Assembly (NCBI RefSeq): GCF_964340395.1
Contig: NC_135561.1
Span: forward strand, 24,518,669-24,582,668
Direction of reading: 5' to 3'
From: Glandiceps talaboti
Taxonomy: Eukaryota > Hemichordata > Enteropneusta > Spengelidae
Length of the DNA stretch: 64,000 nt
Shown here in pieces: positions 1 through 13,864 of the stretch (positions within the stretch are counted from its first letter, which is position 1; each line of letters begins with the position of its first letter). Position numbers and translations under genes: made by a program. A model generated the notes under the pieces. The model ran no database searches. It was not told the DNA's origin and was given only the letters and a program-made list of their open reading frames with translations.

Positions 1-1507
1 TTTTGTGCAATTTTTCATAACAGTAGATTTTTGTTATAAAATGGTGACTATGGTATAAAAGTACAATACATTACCAACTTCTGTGTAAAATGTGTTTTAT
101 AGTGAGACATCATATGAAACCACTAACCACTTTATTGCATCGCTAAAACAAAACTGCATAGTGACTCGAAGAGCTGAAGACCTGAACCACTTCTACATGT
201 CACCAAAATAAAAAATTAAATTTAAAAAAAAACAGCGGAGCTATTCTGACCGATAGGTCGCTTGTTTATTTTTTACTCTCTTTTTTTCTGAAATCAGCTG
301 ACTGACCAACCCATATTCACCATGAAAAAGTAATGAGAAACATTAAAAAAAATAGGATCTCCCTTATGTTTCCTCTGAAAGAGAATATTCAGCAATGTTT
401 TGATATCAATTTATACATATCAGAAGTGTTTTTTCAATTTGCATTGACAGTGGTAGAAATGCTCAAAATAAAGAAGTGTTGCTTGAAAAAATGTACATGT
501 AGATTTAATTTTTCACTTTTAATCTTGAAGACAGTCAATCCTCATCGATATGGCCACTTTAAATGCTTGTCTATATAAAATAGAAATGTTATTTTAATCC
601 ATATAAGGAGGCTAAATTTATTGGGAAGACTAGTTTAGCACTTGCGCATTCCCACAATAGCAGGAGTCGGTGGTGAAAGGGTTAAATTCTGATATATATT
701 ATTCAATATCCATATGATATATGTGGTTGAACAAAATGTTGCCTAGCACTGGATCTAAACAGCGCCCTCTATGAGTCCCTTGTCCCTTTGAAATAATAGA
801 AATATTTGTTTTCATGGAAGTCAACAAGTCTTCTATTTTCCATGGATTGAACACATTTACAGGAGCACATTTGATTTCGAAAGTGGGGTTATTTTTAATA
901 TAATTTTGACCTAAAAAAATTGCACAATGAGCCCCCAATTTTGTTAATTATTCAAACCAAGAATGAATATGTCAATGTGTTGTGTAATGATCATCAGAGT
1001 GGTTCTAAAAGAAAAAGGAGAGTTTTCTTGAACAAGTAACATAAGTTTTGACTTATTTCTGAGGTACATATGTGGATTTTTCCATCGGGCCGATGAAAAG
1101 TCACTGACCCCCCACCCCCATCCCATCTGTAAAACCAAAAGCAGGTTGAACCCCCATCACTTAATTCTAAAAAAAATAGTGACCACCCCACCACCCCTAT
1201 TACATATTTGCATAGTGACCCACTCCCATGTATCATATTTGCATGACAGGTATTTGATCATGACTCAGAGTGGACTGCTTGGCTAAATACTTTATAATAA
1301 GATACATTTAGCATTATACTAAATTATCAACTACACAGGGTAAATATATTGACAAAGGACTTCAATAGCATCTTGACTGAAAATAGTCTAACATCTAAAA
1401 ATACAAAAGAAATACAGAAAGAAACAAGAGTAATACTTTTGGCCTGTACGGCTTATCATATGATTCAATAATTTTTGTTGCTATAACTAAGAAAAAGATG
1501 CAAAATT
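1..1507. other. no gene recognised
   Basis: AT-rich sequence with only short open frames that resemble nothing I know. It holds one half-copy of a MITE (annotated separately) and otherwise no recognisable element. Confidence 0.5.
480..564 (-). repeat. partial MITE copy (family D)
   Basis: The segment ends in ATATGGCCACTTTAA, which matches the termini of two full-length MITEs at 23563-23916 and 30412-30741. Only one half is recognisable; the opposite terminus was not found. Read as a truncated, diverged copy. Confidence 0.45.
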
Positions 1508-1937
1508 GTCCATGTCCAAAGCCATAACTCAGACATGCTTGAACAGATCTCATTCAAAGTTGGTATTAGGACAGTGTTCTATGACATACATGTGCATATC
1601 CATTTTCGTTGTGATACGATCCAATATGGCTGCCTGGCAGCCATTTTATTTGCAAATTTTCCATGTCCAAAGCCATAACTCAGACACGCTTGAACAGTCC
1701 CTCCCCCCCCCCCATACCCGACCCATCCTTTATTGTTGAATGGTTTATTCCATCATGTCATCTTGAAAAGTAGGCATGTTCGATGTCCAACGAGCAGACA
1801 CAACATATCTAAGTCTGTTTGATTTAGGTTCACATGTGTTGTTGCGTGATCAGAGTAGATCAAGAAAATGACAACATAAACTTCCAGTTCCTTAAAACCC
1901 AATCATAGCGGGGACTATGTCATTCTCAATGACTTGT
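1508..1937 (-). repeat. dispersed repeat family A, inverted copy
   Basis: Reverse-complement similarity to 57829-58070 and 63765-64000. It carries the AGTCCCCGC-type terminus (here ATAGCGGGGACTATG near 1908-1925) and just over one internal unit of the roughly 150-bp repeat that is present five times in the full element at 57850-59035. A C-run interrupts it near 1703. Internally deleted, non-coding copy. Confidence 0.7.
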
Positions 1938-4435
1938 TTTTTTCAAAATTAAGGATATTTCTTTATATTTTCTGAATAGTACACGTAACAATATACACTT
2001 GAGTCTATTCCAAATAATATAATATCTTATATCAGTGGTTTACTTGGCTCTGATGTTGCATACAAGCATGAATTGAGATTCAATATCCAATGTGCACTAA
2101 AAAGAATTGAACAAAAGTTTGCGACCATTGGGCCATCACAAGTCTGAAAGTCTTGAAATGTTTTGCTCTTTATTCAGGATTTTTTGGAACCAAATTAAAC
2201 TTCAGGAGAAATCATTTACCATGTGCACATCCGCATAATATCTTTCAGCTTTGCCACAACAAAATACACTTCCAAATAATATGTAATGCATAACATAATT
2301 GTTTCAATTCTGGTATTTTATTATGTCTATGGTTTGATATTTTATGCTTCTAAATGGCCTCCTACACTGTCTTATTTTCAATTTTTTTCACCTTTGGAGT
2401 TGTCTCCTTCCAATGCAACATTGTACCATATATGATTTTATATCTCCACTGTAGTGTAGGTGACAGAAGGGGTGGCTAAAATAATGCTTGAGTTTCAATT
2501 GGCGGGGCTTAACATTTTTTGAGAAGAGAGGATGAGAGGAACTACACCATTTGTTTAACCGTAAATTGTGTACATTTCCTAACTGTAGCTATGCAGACAA
2601 ATTGCATGAGATAGTATCAAGATGACTATCTAAACTCGACCTGAAATATTTTGCTATCATTATATGGTTTGTTTTATCCTTGTCAAGCATTGTGAAAAAA
2701 TGAAATCGACCTAATTACCCAATGTGATGGGTTAAGTTACGCGTTGACCAGCATTTTTGTATTTTTTCTGACCTTAAATATGATATGTAATTGCGTATGC
2801 TAAAATATATATTATGTAAATTGCATGTACATTTATGTAAATTAGCCCTTTTCTAAATTTTAAATGCAAAATTGCACCAAGACAAAGTTCTGCCCCCCTT
2901 GGCAATTTGGTCAGGCTACGGCCCTGAGTGTGAAATGTAGCCAGTAACTATAGTATGGTCGTTCATATATCTGAATATACATTAACTGGGACCCCACCAG
3001 ATAAGAGAGTTGATTCGTTGTTTGTAGTACAATGATAATACTGTCTTGTAAAACTGTTGCATATGACAATCAGAGTCAAACAGTCAAAAGTGCATGTGAG
3101 CAAGTAGAGTTTATTTTCGACAATTTACATTTCTTGAAACATTTACTTTCGTTGAAAAATTGGAAGAAAAGCTTGTAAATCACCAAAAATTTCAACAAAA
3201 AGGAAAACTTATCTGAATAAAATAATGTTAACATGAAATAGAAAATGTGTATTCCTTCGAAATACTACAAATAAATAGTTAAAGGTCCAACCCTCTCCTC
3301 ACATCACATCACAACTAACAATTGCAGTGGTGGCAGTGGTGGGATGCCAAAAAATCATAAAAGAAATGCAATGAATAGATAATAGAAGATTGGTCATAGC
3401 AACATTTAACCCTCCCCTAATTCGATTTCATAAAATACTACACCCACACAAAATTAGTGAAGGAAAAGAATACTATTCTTAGCCTGTACGGCTTGGCATG
3501 GAGGAGTGGCTTGAAATTTTAGTGATAGAGATTTAAATGAAAGTCAACGAAAATCCAAAATATCTTAATAATAAATCTAACTTCTGTTCCATTTGTATTT
3601 TTTAAAGGCTAAATCTCACTTTTTTTATTAAACAAGCAAGCTAGAAGCGAAGATTTTACATAATCTTTATCAACGATGCGGGCGCTGTTCAATGTATGTT
3701 GAATACCCATAAACCTGTGCCCTACACTGGGAGACGTACTAATATGGTGAATTCCTAAATTATACAAATCCTGCTACTAGTACTACAGATGTATCAATAT
3801 ACGCTCTATACTAGAAGACAATTTAAAGGTAGGGAAAATATATTCAAGACAAAGAATTGTAATATTTAGACTGTAGACAAGGAACACAACAAATTACGAA
3901 ATACTACGCGGACATGAGCACTCCGTGACGACTGCCCGAACACATTGTATTAGTGTTCAAAGATCTTTTGAAAGTGACAGATGGCTGGCCTGACGTAACA
4001 CTTTTCAAAGATGCCAGACTGTTTCTTCAGGGCGAGACTCGGGGACTGCAATCCGTGGATACATATTCTTCAATTTCCAATGCGAAATGTAGCTATAAAC
4101 TCCAAACGACAATACCGCAGGCAGCAATGGATAAAATTCTTCAAAAATATAACCTCTTTATGATTATGGTAACCCATATCTATGTTTTATTCTCGCCTCT
4201 CTCCAGGAAACCAGGAGACAGTTGAACATTCCGTTCAGTCAACTGAAATGCACGATTGACTACGTAAGAGACCCAGGTCCATGATATTTGAAGACATCAT
4301 CTGAGTAAAACCCAAAGTTGAAATGGATCATTGTGACAATAGGTCCATATAAATGGATACAGAAACATTTTAATATGTGTCTGTGAGATTAAAGCTACCA
4401 TTTGTGGCTATTTTATATAGTAACACAGAGAGGTT
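1938..4435. other. no gene recognised
   Basis: About 2.5 kb without a recognisable coding region, RNA gene or clear repeat. A 90-codon open frame at 3953-4225 has no motif I recognise. Confidence 0.45.
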
Positions 4436-4483
4436 TTTAGCACAACTGAACTGAGGTTCAGTAGTGCTATAGGCATCGCCCGG

Positions 4484-4553
<70 letters not shown>

Positions 4554-4660
4554 TAAACAACTTAAAGTCAAAAACTGCTGAACCGATTGCCATGATATTT
4601 GGTGGGGCCATTACCTTGGGTGTCTAGTTGGGAAATTGTTCAAATCTAAATGATCGCATC
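4436..4660 (-). repeat. dispersed repeat family B, inverted copy with (CTGT)n(GT)n
   Basis: Starts with TAGCACAACTGAACTGAGG and continues through a CTGT/GT microsatellite into a segment shared with 61740-62038 and 43800-43930 in the opposite orientation. The terminus equals the inverted repeat of the larger family B element at 59061-62038. Non-coding. Confidence 0.7.
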
Positions 4661-5620
4661 ACAGGTGTGTGATTTGGTGTATTTTCAGAAAATAATTTCC
4701 AAGCTTTACAAGACAGCACCAACATGTAAAAATTTAAGCAACTACATAAGGTTGAAATATTTTTGAAATATAGTTTGATAGGATCTTGACAGTAAGATGT
4801 AGGGGGAAGATCTTGAGACAGGGATGTGTACACCTCATGTGGGGGAGGGGGTCCTAGGAGGTCTCCCCCTAGAAGCCCTGGAGGTTTTTTTACTCTGAAA
4901 AGTCAATTTTGAGACTATTCAGACCCTTTCAGACAATAATTTCCAAGCCTTACAAGGCAACACCAACATGTAAAAAAACAACTTCATAGGGTTGAAATAT
5001 TTTTGAAATATATTTTGATAGCATCTTGACAGTAAGAGGGCAAGAGCTTGAGACTGGAATATGTCCATCTTACGTGTGTGTGGGGGGGGGGGGGGGGGTC
5101 TGAGGAGGTCTCCCTCGAGAAGCCCTGGAGGATTTTTACTCTTATAGCCAATATTAAGCTTTTCAGACCCTTTCTTTATAACTTACATAGGGTTGAAATA
5201 TGTTCTTAAAAAGTTAAATGGTATCATTATATACATGTAGTAAAAGTCAGCACATTTAATGGTAGTATCATTCGTAGGGGAGAGTTGGAGTTTAAGGCAA
5301 TTTTAGACTATCTTGGCAAACATTTCACATCTTGAAAAGATAATATCATCTCAAATTAGAATAGGGTGAAAACATTTAAGAAAAGTTTAATACCATTATG
5401 ACAGTAAAAAGATTGTTGGTGCATCTGATTGTTGGTTGAATGCATGAGTGACCTCTGGGGGTGAGGGAGTCCTTGGGGTTTTTCCCCTGGCAGATCTGCA
5501 GTTTTTTGCTTGAGATACTAAGGTAATGTTTAGGTTATTCATAACCTTTGAGGTAATATTTCCAAGCTTCAAAAAGCTAACATAAATGTACGTTTTAAAT
5601 GAGTTTCCCATATCACATAA
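4661..5620. repeat. about 245-bp diverged tandem repeat
   Basis: Landmarks such as AATAATTTCCAAGC and TTGAAATATTTTTGAAATAT recur near 4690 and 4935, with a weaker third copy near 5550. Each unit carries a G-rich run followed by AGGTCTCCC and AGCCCTGGAGG. It adjoins the family B terminus and may be its interior. Confidence 0.5.
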
Positions 5621-5639
5621 AATGGACACGTAACATTAG

Positions 5640-7520
5640 AATAGGGGCATTAATATTGCATGCATGTATAGTAAAGTCACCAGTATGTTAGAGAACTTTA
5701 GGTGGTCATACCTAGTGTATAATAGAAACTGGAATCTGATGAGATGTGGTGATTTGTAGTGTCAATAACATGACGAGTAGAACAATTTAGATTAACTTCA
5801 TTTATAAACTATCTATGAGAATTACCATTACGAAACCTTCAAGTTCACCTTCGCCCAAAACTGCAATTTAAGTGAAGCATTGATTGTGAAACAGCCAAGC
5901 ATTTACATGACATGTTCTGTAACTAGTGTGGTAGGTAATACCGGTACATGTATATGAATATGTATCGTTATGCTTGAACTAATAAGTAATATTAAAGAAT
6001 TCATGTAAGAAACAGGGACAAGAACAAATATTGCCATGTACCACATTTCAGACAAGGCTATATGCCATTGAAGAAAGGATTTCTTTTCTTCCATCACAAT
6101 CTAAAGCAGAATGACCCCCCCCCCCCTCCACAATTTTCAAAACAGCATATCCCCCCCCCCCACCCACCCACCCCCCACTGCCAATTTCAAATCTTCATTG
6201 ATTATGCCAATTTTACATAAATTATGCTGGAGAAGGTATAAATATGTTATTCTTCCATATTTTACTTCAATCAAAAGGAAAATACTCATGAACCAAGAGT
6301 TTTGTCACTGGTCATCTTCAGACTCTTGACAAGGCCCCATAGGTCACTCATGTTTTCCTTGGCTGAAAGAAGAAATATGTGGGAAATAAATATCTAATTT
6401 TCCCATTTAAAATATTTACATCTTGTTATCTGCAATACACAAACTTGAATCAACTTTGTCATTTACAGGAATTGATACAAGATATTTATCTAATCTTGAA
6501 GAAAAACATAAACCAAGAATGACATTTGTGCAAGTTTTAAATTTGTAAATTTTAGTTTAAATTAACAAATCATTTAAATAGCATTTTGATTATTTGAAAT
6601 TGTATAGAATATGTTTGAATTATATCTGTGATCACCCTTTTATTAAATCATATTCATGGAACAATTATATGTGTAATATGCTGGTAAATCCATCTTATTT
6701 TTAGCTGCACTTCATGTATATACATGCAGGTATGACTGAACACCAAGTTTGGATTCTGCAATTCAATTACTTGTATAGTAGTCGCATAGTATTATAGAGT
6801 GCTCTGGACACCTCCCTACATGAGCATGCACCAAAAATTACCCCAACTGCACATGTACCTACAAAATGTTATAGAGACATAGAGTCAGTTTCATTATTTT
6901 CATCTATTAATTGCTATTGAGTAGGACTCCCATGAGGCAATGCTTGCCCATCACAAGGAGCTAACGTGAACAGTGAATAAGGAGAAAGTTTCAAATATGT
7001 ATTTCTAGGCAACTGTGCATAACATAAGTGATGTAAAATCATGAAGTGACTTGAGATTACAGTGTTTATATATAAAATGCCTTTATTTCCATTAGTAGTA
7101 ACTTGCCCTTTCTTGCCCATTATAATGGGGCAGTACATTTGCAAACAGGACATTTGGTTATGAGGTGTACACATCATATTTATTATTGTTTTATAGTTTA
7201 AAGATAGTCAACCAAGTAGTGAAAAGGAGATAATACCGACTCCATCACATGGCATCTATACGGTAGATCTGGCTATAAGGGCAAAACTTTTTTCCAACAA
7301 TGTTGCAATAGTGCAATTGCTGGGTGCGAGTATTAAATTCCCACATTTCTTGTAGTAGTGCTATTACCGAGTGCTAGTATTCAATTTCCACATTTCTTGT
7401 AGTAGTGCTATTACCAGGGGCTAGTCAATAGCCATAGAGCCATATTTTAAGTACAATCATTATTTTGTTGGGACCAACTTTGTTGACATCTTCAAGACAA
7501 TGGGTATTTTACTGTATTTG
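5640..7520. other. no gene recognised
   Basis: Contains two poly-C runs (about 6114-6127 and 6151-6175) and a fragment of a dispersed repeat at 6295-6370. No recognisable coding sequence. Confidence 0.45.
6295..6370 (-). repeat. fragment of dispersed repeat family E
   Basis: Reverse complement of the block containing TTCAGCCAAGGAAAA and GGGGCCCTTGTCA at 56621-56665, also present at 24572-24602. Only the one end is clear here. Confidence 0.5.
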
Positions 7521-7522
7521 GT

Positions 7523-7690
7523 CAAATAATAATAATAATATTTATTTCTTTAAAAAAATGCTTTCCATGTAAAAACATCTCAAAGCGCCTTACAGCACTA
7601 AGATACTATTAAAACACAATACATCAGAGAAAGTGAATAAAGCAATCATACAGTAAAAAGGTATGTTTTAAGATTCGATTTAAAAATATT
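7523..7690 (-). repeat. LINE/SINE 3' tail with (AAT)n
   Basis: An (AAT)n run is followed by the reverse complement of a common invertebrate retroelement tail, including CAAAGCGCCTTACA. This layout (conserved tail, then a short microsatellite) is typical of CR1/L2-type LINE and SINE 3' ends inserted on the minus strand. No reverse-transcriptase sequence remains. Confidence 0.5.
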
Positions 7691-7962
7691 AAAATTGCAC
7701 ATGTCCATGTGTCTGTTTGTGTGTGCATGCATGCATCCCTCCATCATTGTATACTCACCTGTATTTCATACAAAGGTGTGCAGCCCAAGTTGAAAACATC
7801 TACCAATCTACTTGATCAATTGTTAGGGGTTCCAGTCACAAACAGACCCATCTTGGGGAAATCTTCCGATTATTTACCTTTATTATGTTGATGTGAAGAT
7901 TTGTCCAAAGCAATGCCATGGGATGTTTCCTATGTGGTGATTTATAGGCCAAATTAAAAAAA

Positions 7963-8240
7963 GGTTCCGGTTACTGACCCCACCTAGTTTTTCACACCAA
8001 CCCTTAACTTTTTTAAGTATTCAAGAAATCACAAAAATCGTGAAGTCTCGCAAGAAATAGAGGGTGCCGAAACTGATATCAACTTAAAAAGACAATGTGA
8101 AACTATTCTTTCAATCAGTGATGGCTGTACATCTGATGGGAAGAAATAAACAACACAGAGACCATTTGGAAAACAATGGAAAACCTGAACAAGACACTCT
8201 ACCTACCTCACCTATTTTAAAATTGAATGTAATCGCAACC
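7963..8240 (+). repeat. MITE family C copy
   Basis: Begins GGTTCCGGTTAC and ends with the near inverse GTAATCGCAACC. Two other copies lie at 22444-22771 (same orientation) and 52764-53093 (inverted). All share an internal block containing GGCTGTACATCTGATGGGAAG. Non-coding. Confidence 0.75.
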
Positions 8241-11046
8241 ACACATTTTTTTTACGCCTTAGGGAACACAAAAAGACAAAGTTGACCCATGTTTAGGAAT
8301 TTTTTTCATGAAAAAGTGACCCATTTGGATGGCACATACAATTCTATGGGAGCTCAGTCCCTTCCCCTCTCAGTCAATGGCAAGCTTTATAATGCATCCT
8401 CAAGGTCAAATAGCATAAATTAAAGTGTTGTAAAACTTCACATTTTGCCTGCTATTTAAACTATTAAAGTTTGATAGTGACCCAATTTGAGTGTTACATT
8501 TTCCATATCCATATTATCAATAATGCAATGCCCCTTTCTGAGACCATGACCTTTGACCTCGACCTCTGTCTTCAAGGTCAAAGAGCCAAAAATTATAGTG
8601 CATAGTGCACAGCAGAGATGATAGACCAATTTCAACCAAGCCTGCCACAAATGTCAGAAACAGTAATCCATATATGCAGGCTACTTTGACATTGGCAATA
8701 ATGGTTGAATGGCGGCCATATTTATTGTCAAATTTGACATTTTGTACACTAACTCAGACTGTACTAGTAGTTTAATACATAGAAATCTAAATTAAGTTAC
8801 TTAACCAGTGTTATTTATAAATGACCTTGACATTGCTTTTTTTTGGTGACCTTGCCAATGATGACAAAATTTTGATCATATTTGTCATAAAAAAATTCAG
8901 CATTAACTAGTAAGTTGAAATACTGGCGACTGTCTTTGATGAAGACTTATGAAAATTTGTCACTGTATCAATAACTTTCAGATGAATATTTGAGGCTACA
9001 TCATTTTTCATCTGCATTATTGACATTACAAATCAATTGTAGATGAACAACAAAAAGTTAGTGAAGAATTTATAGATAACACTTACCATTCATAGCTGTT
9101 AGGTGTAGGTGATGTATATTTGATATTCTGCAGACATACAATGTAATAGATATAGCCTTGAAATACACAGCCAGATACGATAGTACTTTCTCTTGGTCAT
9201 TATGCCAACAATTATTTAAACTGTGAATGTAGCCATACTCGTATGGTATTTCTGGCAATATGGTCCCCTGGATTTGAAGAGCTTGATTTTTAATTTAATT
9301 TTATTACATAAATTTTGATTTAATTTTAGCACATTTTGACTTCTGATGAAAAATTGGAAAATTTCTTGTTGATGTAAATAGTATCGAATTCACTTTATTT
9401 CTGTATGTTATTTTGGTATGCTTTACCATGCTTACTATGGCATGTTGCTATGCAATCAAAATTGATTGACTGATTGATTGATTGATTGATTGATAGCTCT
9501 ATGAGCTCAGTGGAATTTGGGCAGCATTCAAAATTGATTACTCTAAAATCCATATTATCTAGTCAATGCTAGGGGTATCATTGCAGCCAACGCAACTCAT
9601 TGTCGCCAATTTGACTCACCATACAAGCGGATACCTGATTCAATGTTTTTCTTTATTTTCATGGGAAGGGGTAACACACATACACATAATGCTTGACTGC
9701 AAATTATGAATAGAGTTATAATGGAATGTGCCATTATAACTCTAAACCAAACATACAGAAAGTTAAAAGGGATGGGGACTTGATTGTATTGGTGTAATGT
9801 AACTTTTGAATGTGTACGCGGAGCGAATAAAGGCGAAAACATGGTGGAAATTGAGACGGCGGCAAAACTGCGGAAGTGTGTGAGGTGTATGTGTGTTTGT
9901 TATGAGAGAAAGACCATGAACAACAAATGAAAAATATAACCAACAGAAGGACTAACCAACAAACCATTGCCAACCAACCAACCAACAAACCATTGCCAAC
10001 CGACAATCAACAAACCATTGCCAACCAACCAACCAACCATTGCCAACAAACCGACAAACTAATCAACCATAGAGACCCACAGTAACAAACCAGACATACT
10101 GAAATGGGATAACAGAAAATCACTGGGGTGCTGTATGTATATGTCAATATGTAATGTGTAATCACGCGCAGCGACGACAACGGACCGAGATGCGAGGTAG
10201 ATGATGACGCGAATATGATGATTGGTGCCGGAGATGCAGAAAGTAGTGTTTTCAATGTATGTATGTTGGAAGGGGTGGGGTGGGGATGGGGGTGAGTTAA
10301 AAGAGCAATCATTCATGCAGGCATACATACTAAAACAACTCCTAAACTTACTTGGTGCTGATGTCTGAAACTTTTTCTGTTCTTCTAAACTTCTCCAACC
10401 TCCAGTTCTACTAATAAAATAACTTGAAAATACAATTTGATATATAAATTACACTTCAAAAGATAACATAACTGTAAAATACACCTCAGTATCGTAGTAA
10501 TCAAATACATCAATCAGTCTTGGGTCTTCTTATCTTATCATTTGTCCATCTTTGCCGAGCCTGGCTTCCTGAAAATAAACTTGCATGCAAATTTTATTAA
10601 TACAGTTTTGTTAATGTTATGTTTTATTGATAAATAATGAAGAAATACATTCAATATAAATTACATTTACCAAAGTGCTCCCATATGGCTGACATCAAAT
10701 TTTCAAGTTTCTAATTTGGAGACAATATTTTTTTATGAAACGGGTGAAAGGAAGAAAGGAAATCTTGACTATGGTACACTTGCACAGGTCTGGGAAACCG
10801 CTCTAAAGAAAGAACTGCATGTGTAAATTTGCATAAACTGTATAATTAATTGATTTCTTATTGTCTTACTGTTTCTCCCTGAAAAATCGATCAAGAATAA
10901 GTCAAGCGAAAGCATTTTTACACTATCAAACTATGACATAGCTTTGATTAAAGTTGTACAAAGTGGGTAGAATTTGTATGTGTTATCATGTGTATTTTTG
11001 GCCTATTTCAGAGAATCTAAAATTATTTATTGCAGAGCAGGTGGGG
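8241..11046. other. no gene recognised
   Basis: Contains a (TGAT)n microsatellite at about 9463-9494 and a short cluster of CCATTGCCAACCAACC repeats at 9960-10045. No recognisable gene or large element. Confidence 0.45.
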
Positions 11047-11677
11047 GTGTGCAACTCCCATAGGTGACCACATGGGGAAGGTCTGCTAGAAAAGTGTATA
11101 CTTTTGTGGGCTGGAAAACTTTGGAAAACCTTGCTCAACTGGACCGATAGATTTTGCTTCAATTGCAGCTTAGAATAATTCTTTAATTTTCAAAAAGTTG
11201 TTACAATTCTTAAAAGTGAGATTTCATTTTCAAGAAGACAATTAATTTGGTCAGTGTTTAGCTATTTCATCATACAAACTGACTGTATCTATCATAGATC
11301 TGTACAGTATTTATTTTGTGCAATAAAGTTGGTATTAGAAAGTGTCTCCATTTTTGGGTATGTAGTTTGACAACAGTAAGGGCTTGGTGATCCCAGCAAA
11401 GCCCCCTAGTATCACTTCACACAGAGTTGTCCTCTTGATTTTTAATTTATTTTCTAAATAACTTCATTTAATGATGTCATATGAACATGTATAATGAGAG
11501 TAATCCATAATGCCAATACTATTTCAAATTCAAGTGCAATTAATTATGAAAGAAGAATTAGAAATTAATAGTCATTGGTGCCTAATTATGTGCCTATTTA
11601 TTATATATTGGTATTTATATATTAGTACTTATTACTTATTAGTGATTATTTATTATATGTATTTATTATTATTATTA

Positions 11678-11748
<71 letters not shown>

Positions 11749-12304
11749 GTTATTATTATTAAGATAGAATTTAATAGCAGGGCCGGCAAAGAAAATTTAT
11801 GTTAAGTGTGCTTCTTTGAACTAGTATTGGCAAAATAAACCACTTTCATTAATGTTGTTCACATGACCATGTATCCCAGGATGAGGTGGGCAACTCTTTG
11901 TGAAATGACATAGGGAGGCTATGTTGAAACCCCCAAAACCCAAACTCTTGTCATAATACACACCCTAAAAAGGGTATGACCCTTCCTTATACCAACTGTA
12001 TCACACAAAAAACATACTATACAGGTCTATAATACATGCAGGCAGTAATTCATATGATGTAATACCTAAAAACTGATCAAAAGAATTATTTTTTTGAGAA
12101 ATGAAATCTTACTTTTAGCAATTGTAAGAATTATTTTAAAAATTATATAATCATTTTCAGCTACAATTAAAATAAAATCAACCAGTCTAGACGGGTAGGG
12201 TATTCCAAAATCATCTGGCCCAGAAAAGTATATACCCTATGTCATACATTATGACATACAGACTTTCCAGCAGACCCTCCCCATATGGTTCATGGGAGTT
12301 GCCC
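11047..12304. mobile_element. foldback-type element with long inverted arms
   Basis: The left end carries GCAACTCCCAT and the right end the inverse ATGGGAGTTGCCCC. Imperfect inverted arms of roughly 200 bp run inward, sharing AAGGTCTGCTAGAAAAG-type and GAAATCTTACTTTTA-type blocks. The interior holds an (ATT)n microsatellite and no coding sequence. Read as a non-autonomous foldback DNA element; no target duplication was identified. Confidence 0.5.
11660..11768. repeat. (ATT)n microsatellite
   Basis: Nearly uninterrupted ATT repeats over about 110 bp, inside the foldback element. Confidence 0.9.
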
Positions 12305-12879
12305 CAGCTATTTATTCATGAATGGTAATATTTGTAATTGCTCAAGGTAGGGTTTCAAAAGAAACCTAGTTTTTTAAATTAATTGTGCAGTAAATATAGA
12401 TTTTTATATGGCCGCCATTTGGTCACATTTGCATATGTCAAAAAAAAGAATGACATGCATATTTTCCATATGACATGTCACCTTTGTGCCAGTTTTGAAA
12501 GAAATCAGATATTACAAGTCTGAAAAATGACATATTATGGACAGATGGAAGCCCATTGTAATAGTCACACACTTTGGGGGACTAAAAATGCTTTTGCTGG
12601 ACAAATTCTATTCCCTTTTCTAAACATTGTAATCTCTGCTTGACATAGAAACATAACCATAATATTTATGTTCAAAATTGCAATTGATAAATATTGAATC
12701 AAACTTTTCTGATAGGAATACTTGTTTTAGTGATGTGCATAAATTTTAGTTTCGATAATTTGTAATAATTTGCTAAATTCAGTTTTGATTTAGCAAAACC
12801 AATTGCAACCTACAGGAGCATTTTGGTTTACACCAATTGTATTTAAGGTCCCATTGTAAAAATAATTATTCCAATGAAA

Positions 12880-13260
12880 AAAAAAAAAAAAAAACATCTT
12901 CCCATGGAATAAAAAACTACTGATAAATGATGATAAAATAACTAGTCCTATATTTGAAAAAAATATTACATGAAATAATAACTACTCCCATGGTTAAAAA
13001 AAATACTACTCCCATGATAAAAAAAAAAACTACTCCTATGGTAAAACTCTCATGATAAAAAAAACTACTATGGTAAAACAAATCTAAAATTATTTTCTAA
13101 AAAATTTGAAAATTTAAAAAAAATAAAAATAAAAATTTTTTTTTTTTTAAAATCTTCCCATGGAATAAAAACTACTCCCATGATAAAAATAACTAATCCT
13201 ATATTTCATAAAAAAGTATTACATGAAATGAAAACTACTCCCATGGTAAAAAAATACTTT
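12880..13260. repeat. A-rich direct repeats
   Basis: Blocks around CTACTCCCATG and poly-A runs recur many times. A larger block starting CTTCCCATGGAATAAAA occurs at about 12899 and again at about 13155, indicating a local duplication of about 255 bp. Non-coding low-complexity sequence. Confidence 0.6.
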
Positions 13261-13864
13261 TTTTTGTATGTTTTTTTTGTGTGTGTATTTTGTTTTTTTT
13301 AATAGTTTTATTTTGAGCGGGTATTTTGTATGATTTTGTTTGTTTGTTTTTGTTTGTATTTTCTTCAGGAATTTGTGTTTTGATTTTGATAACATGATAC
13401 TTTTCTAAAAGAAACCCCCTCCCCTCAATTGCAAAACATTTTAATCCTAATTTTTCATCTGCCCACCCAATGCTATATTTTTGTCGACTTATTAACAATG
13501 GAACTGGCCAAACTGTCTTCCATTGTTCTCCTAACCAAACGTTTATAAAGTCCCCACATGCAAAAGACAAAAATAACAGATCACTTATCCCAACATAACA
13601 ACAGGTAGACATCACTTCAGGCATTCTCCAAGTCCATCTTCTCAAGTCATCCATGGCAGTCCTTATATTCATCTTCCAGTCGTAGAGTTGACGTATACAG
13701 CGACAGACAACGACATGTAGTACAGACAGCAAATACACCCAGAAATACATAACCATCTTCTCTTCTAGCTTTCTTCCAACCAAACTTCTCAAACTGCAAC
13801 AAACCTCTTCGACCAAACCAAGCATACTCCAAGAAAATCTTCCATCCGTTCTTCTTTCTCTCAC
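13235..13864 (-). CDS. unassigned open frame, 209 codons
   Basis: The longest open frame in this neighbourhood, not recognised. About 155 residues are of mixed composition with many Trp and Cys; the C-terminal 50 are Lys/Asn/Thr-rich, translated from A-rich repeat. Two hydrophobic stretches are visible (MVMYFWVYLLSVLHVVV and an ISDLLFLSFACG region). No known domain is seen. A TATA-like run lies upstream on this strand (13981-14000). It may be a chance frame or part of a non-coding exon. Confidence 0.15.
   Translation of the reverse strand: MRERRTDGRFSWSMLGLVEEVCCSLRSLVGRKLEEKMVMYFWVYLLSVLHVVVCRCIRQLYDWKMNIRTAMDDLRRWTWRMPEVMSTCCYVGISDLLFLSFACGDFINVWLGEQWKTVWPVPLLISRQKYSIGWADEKLGLKCFAIEGRGFLLEKYHVIKIKTQIPEENTNKNKQTKSYKIPAQNKTIKKNKIHTQKKHTKKSIFLPWE

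Noticed and set aside
11510-11767. Leucine-rich frame
   Set aside because: Translation of the (ATT)n microsatellite.
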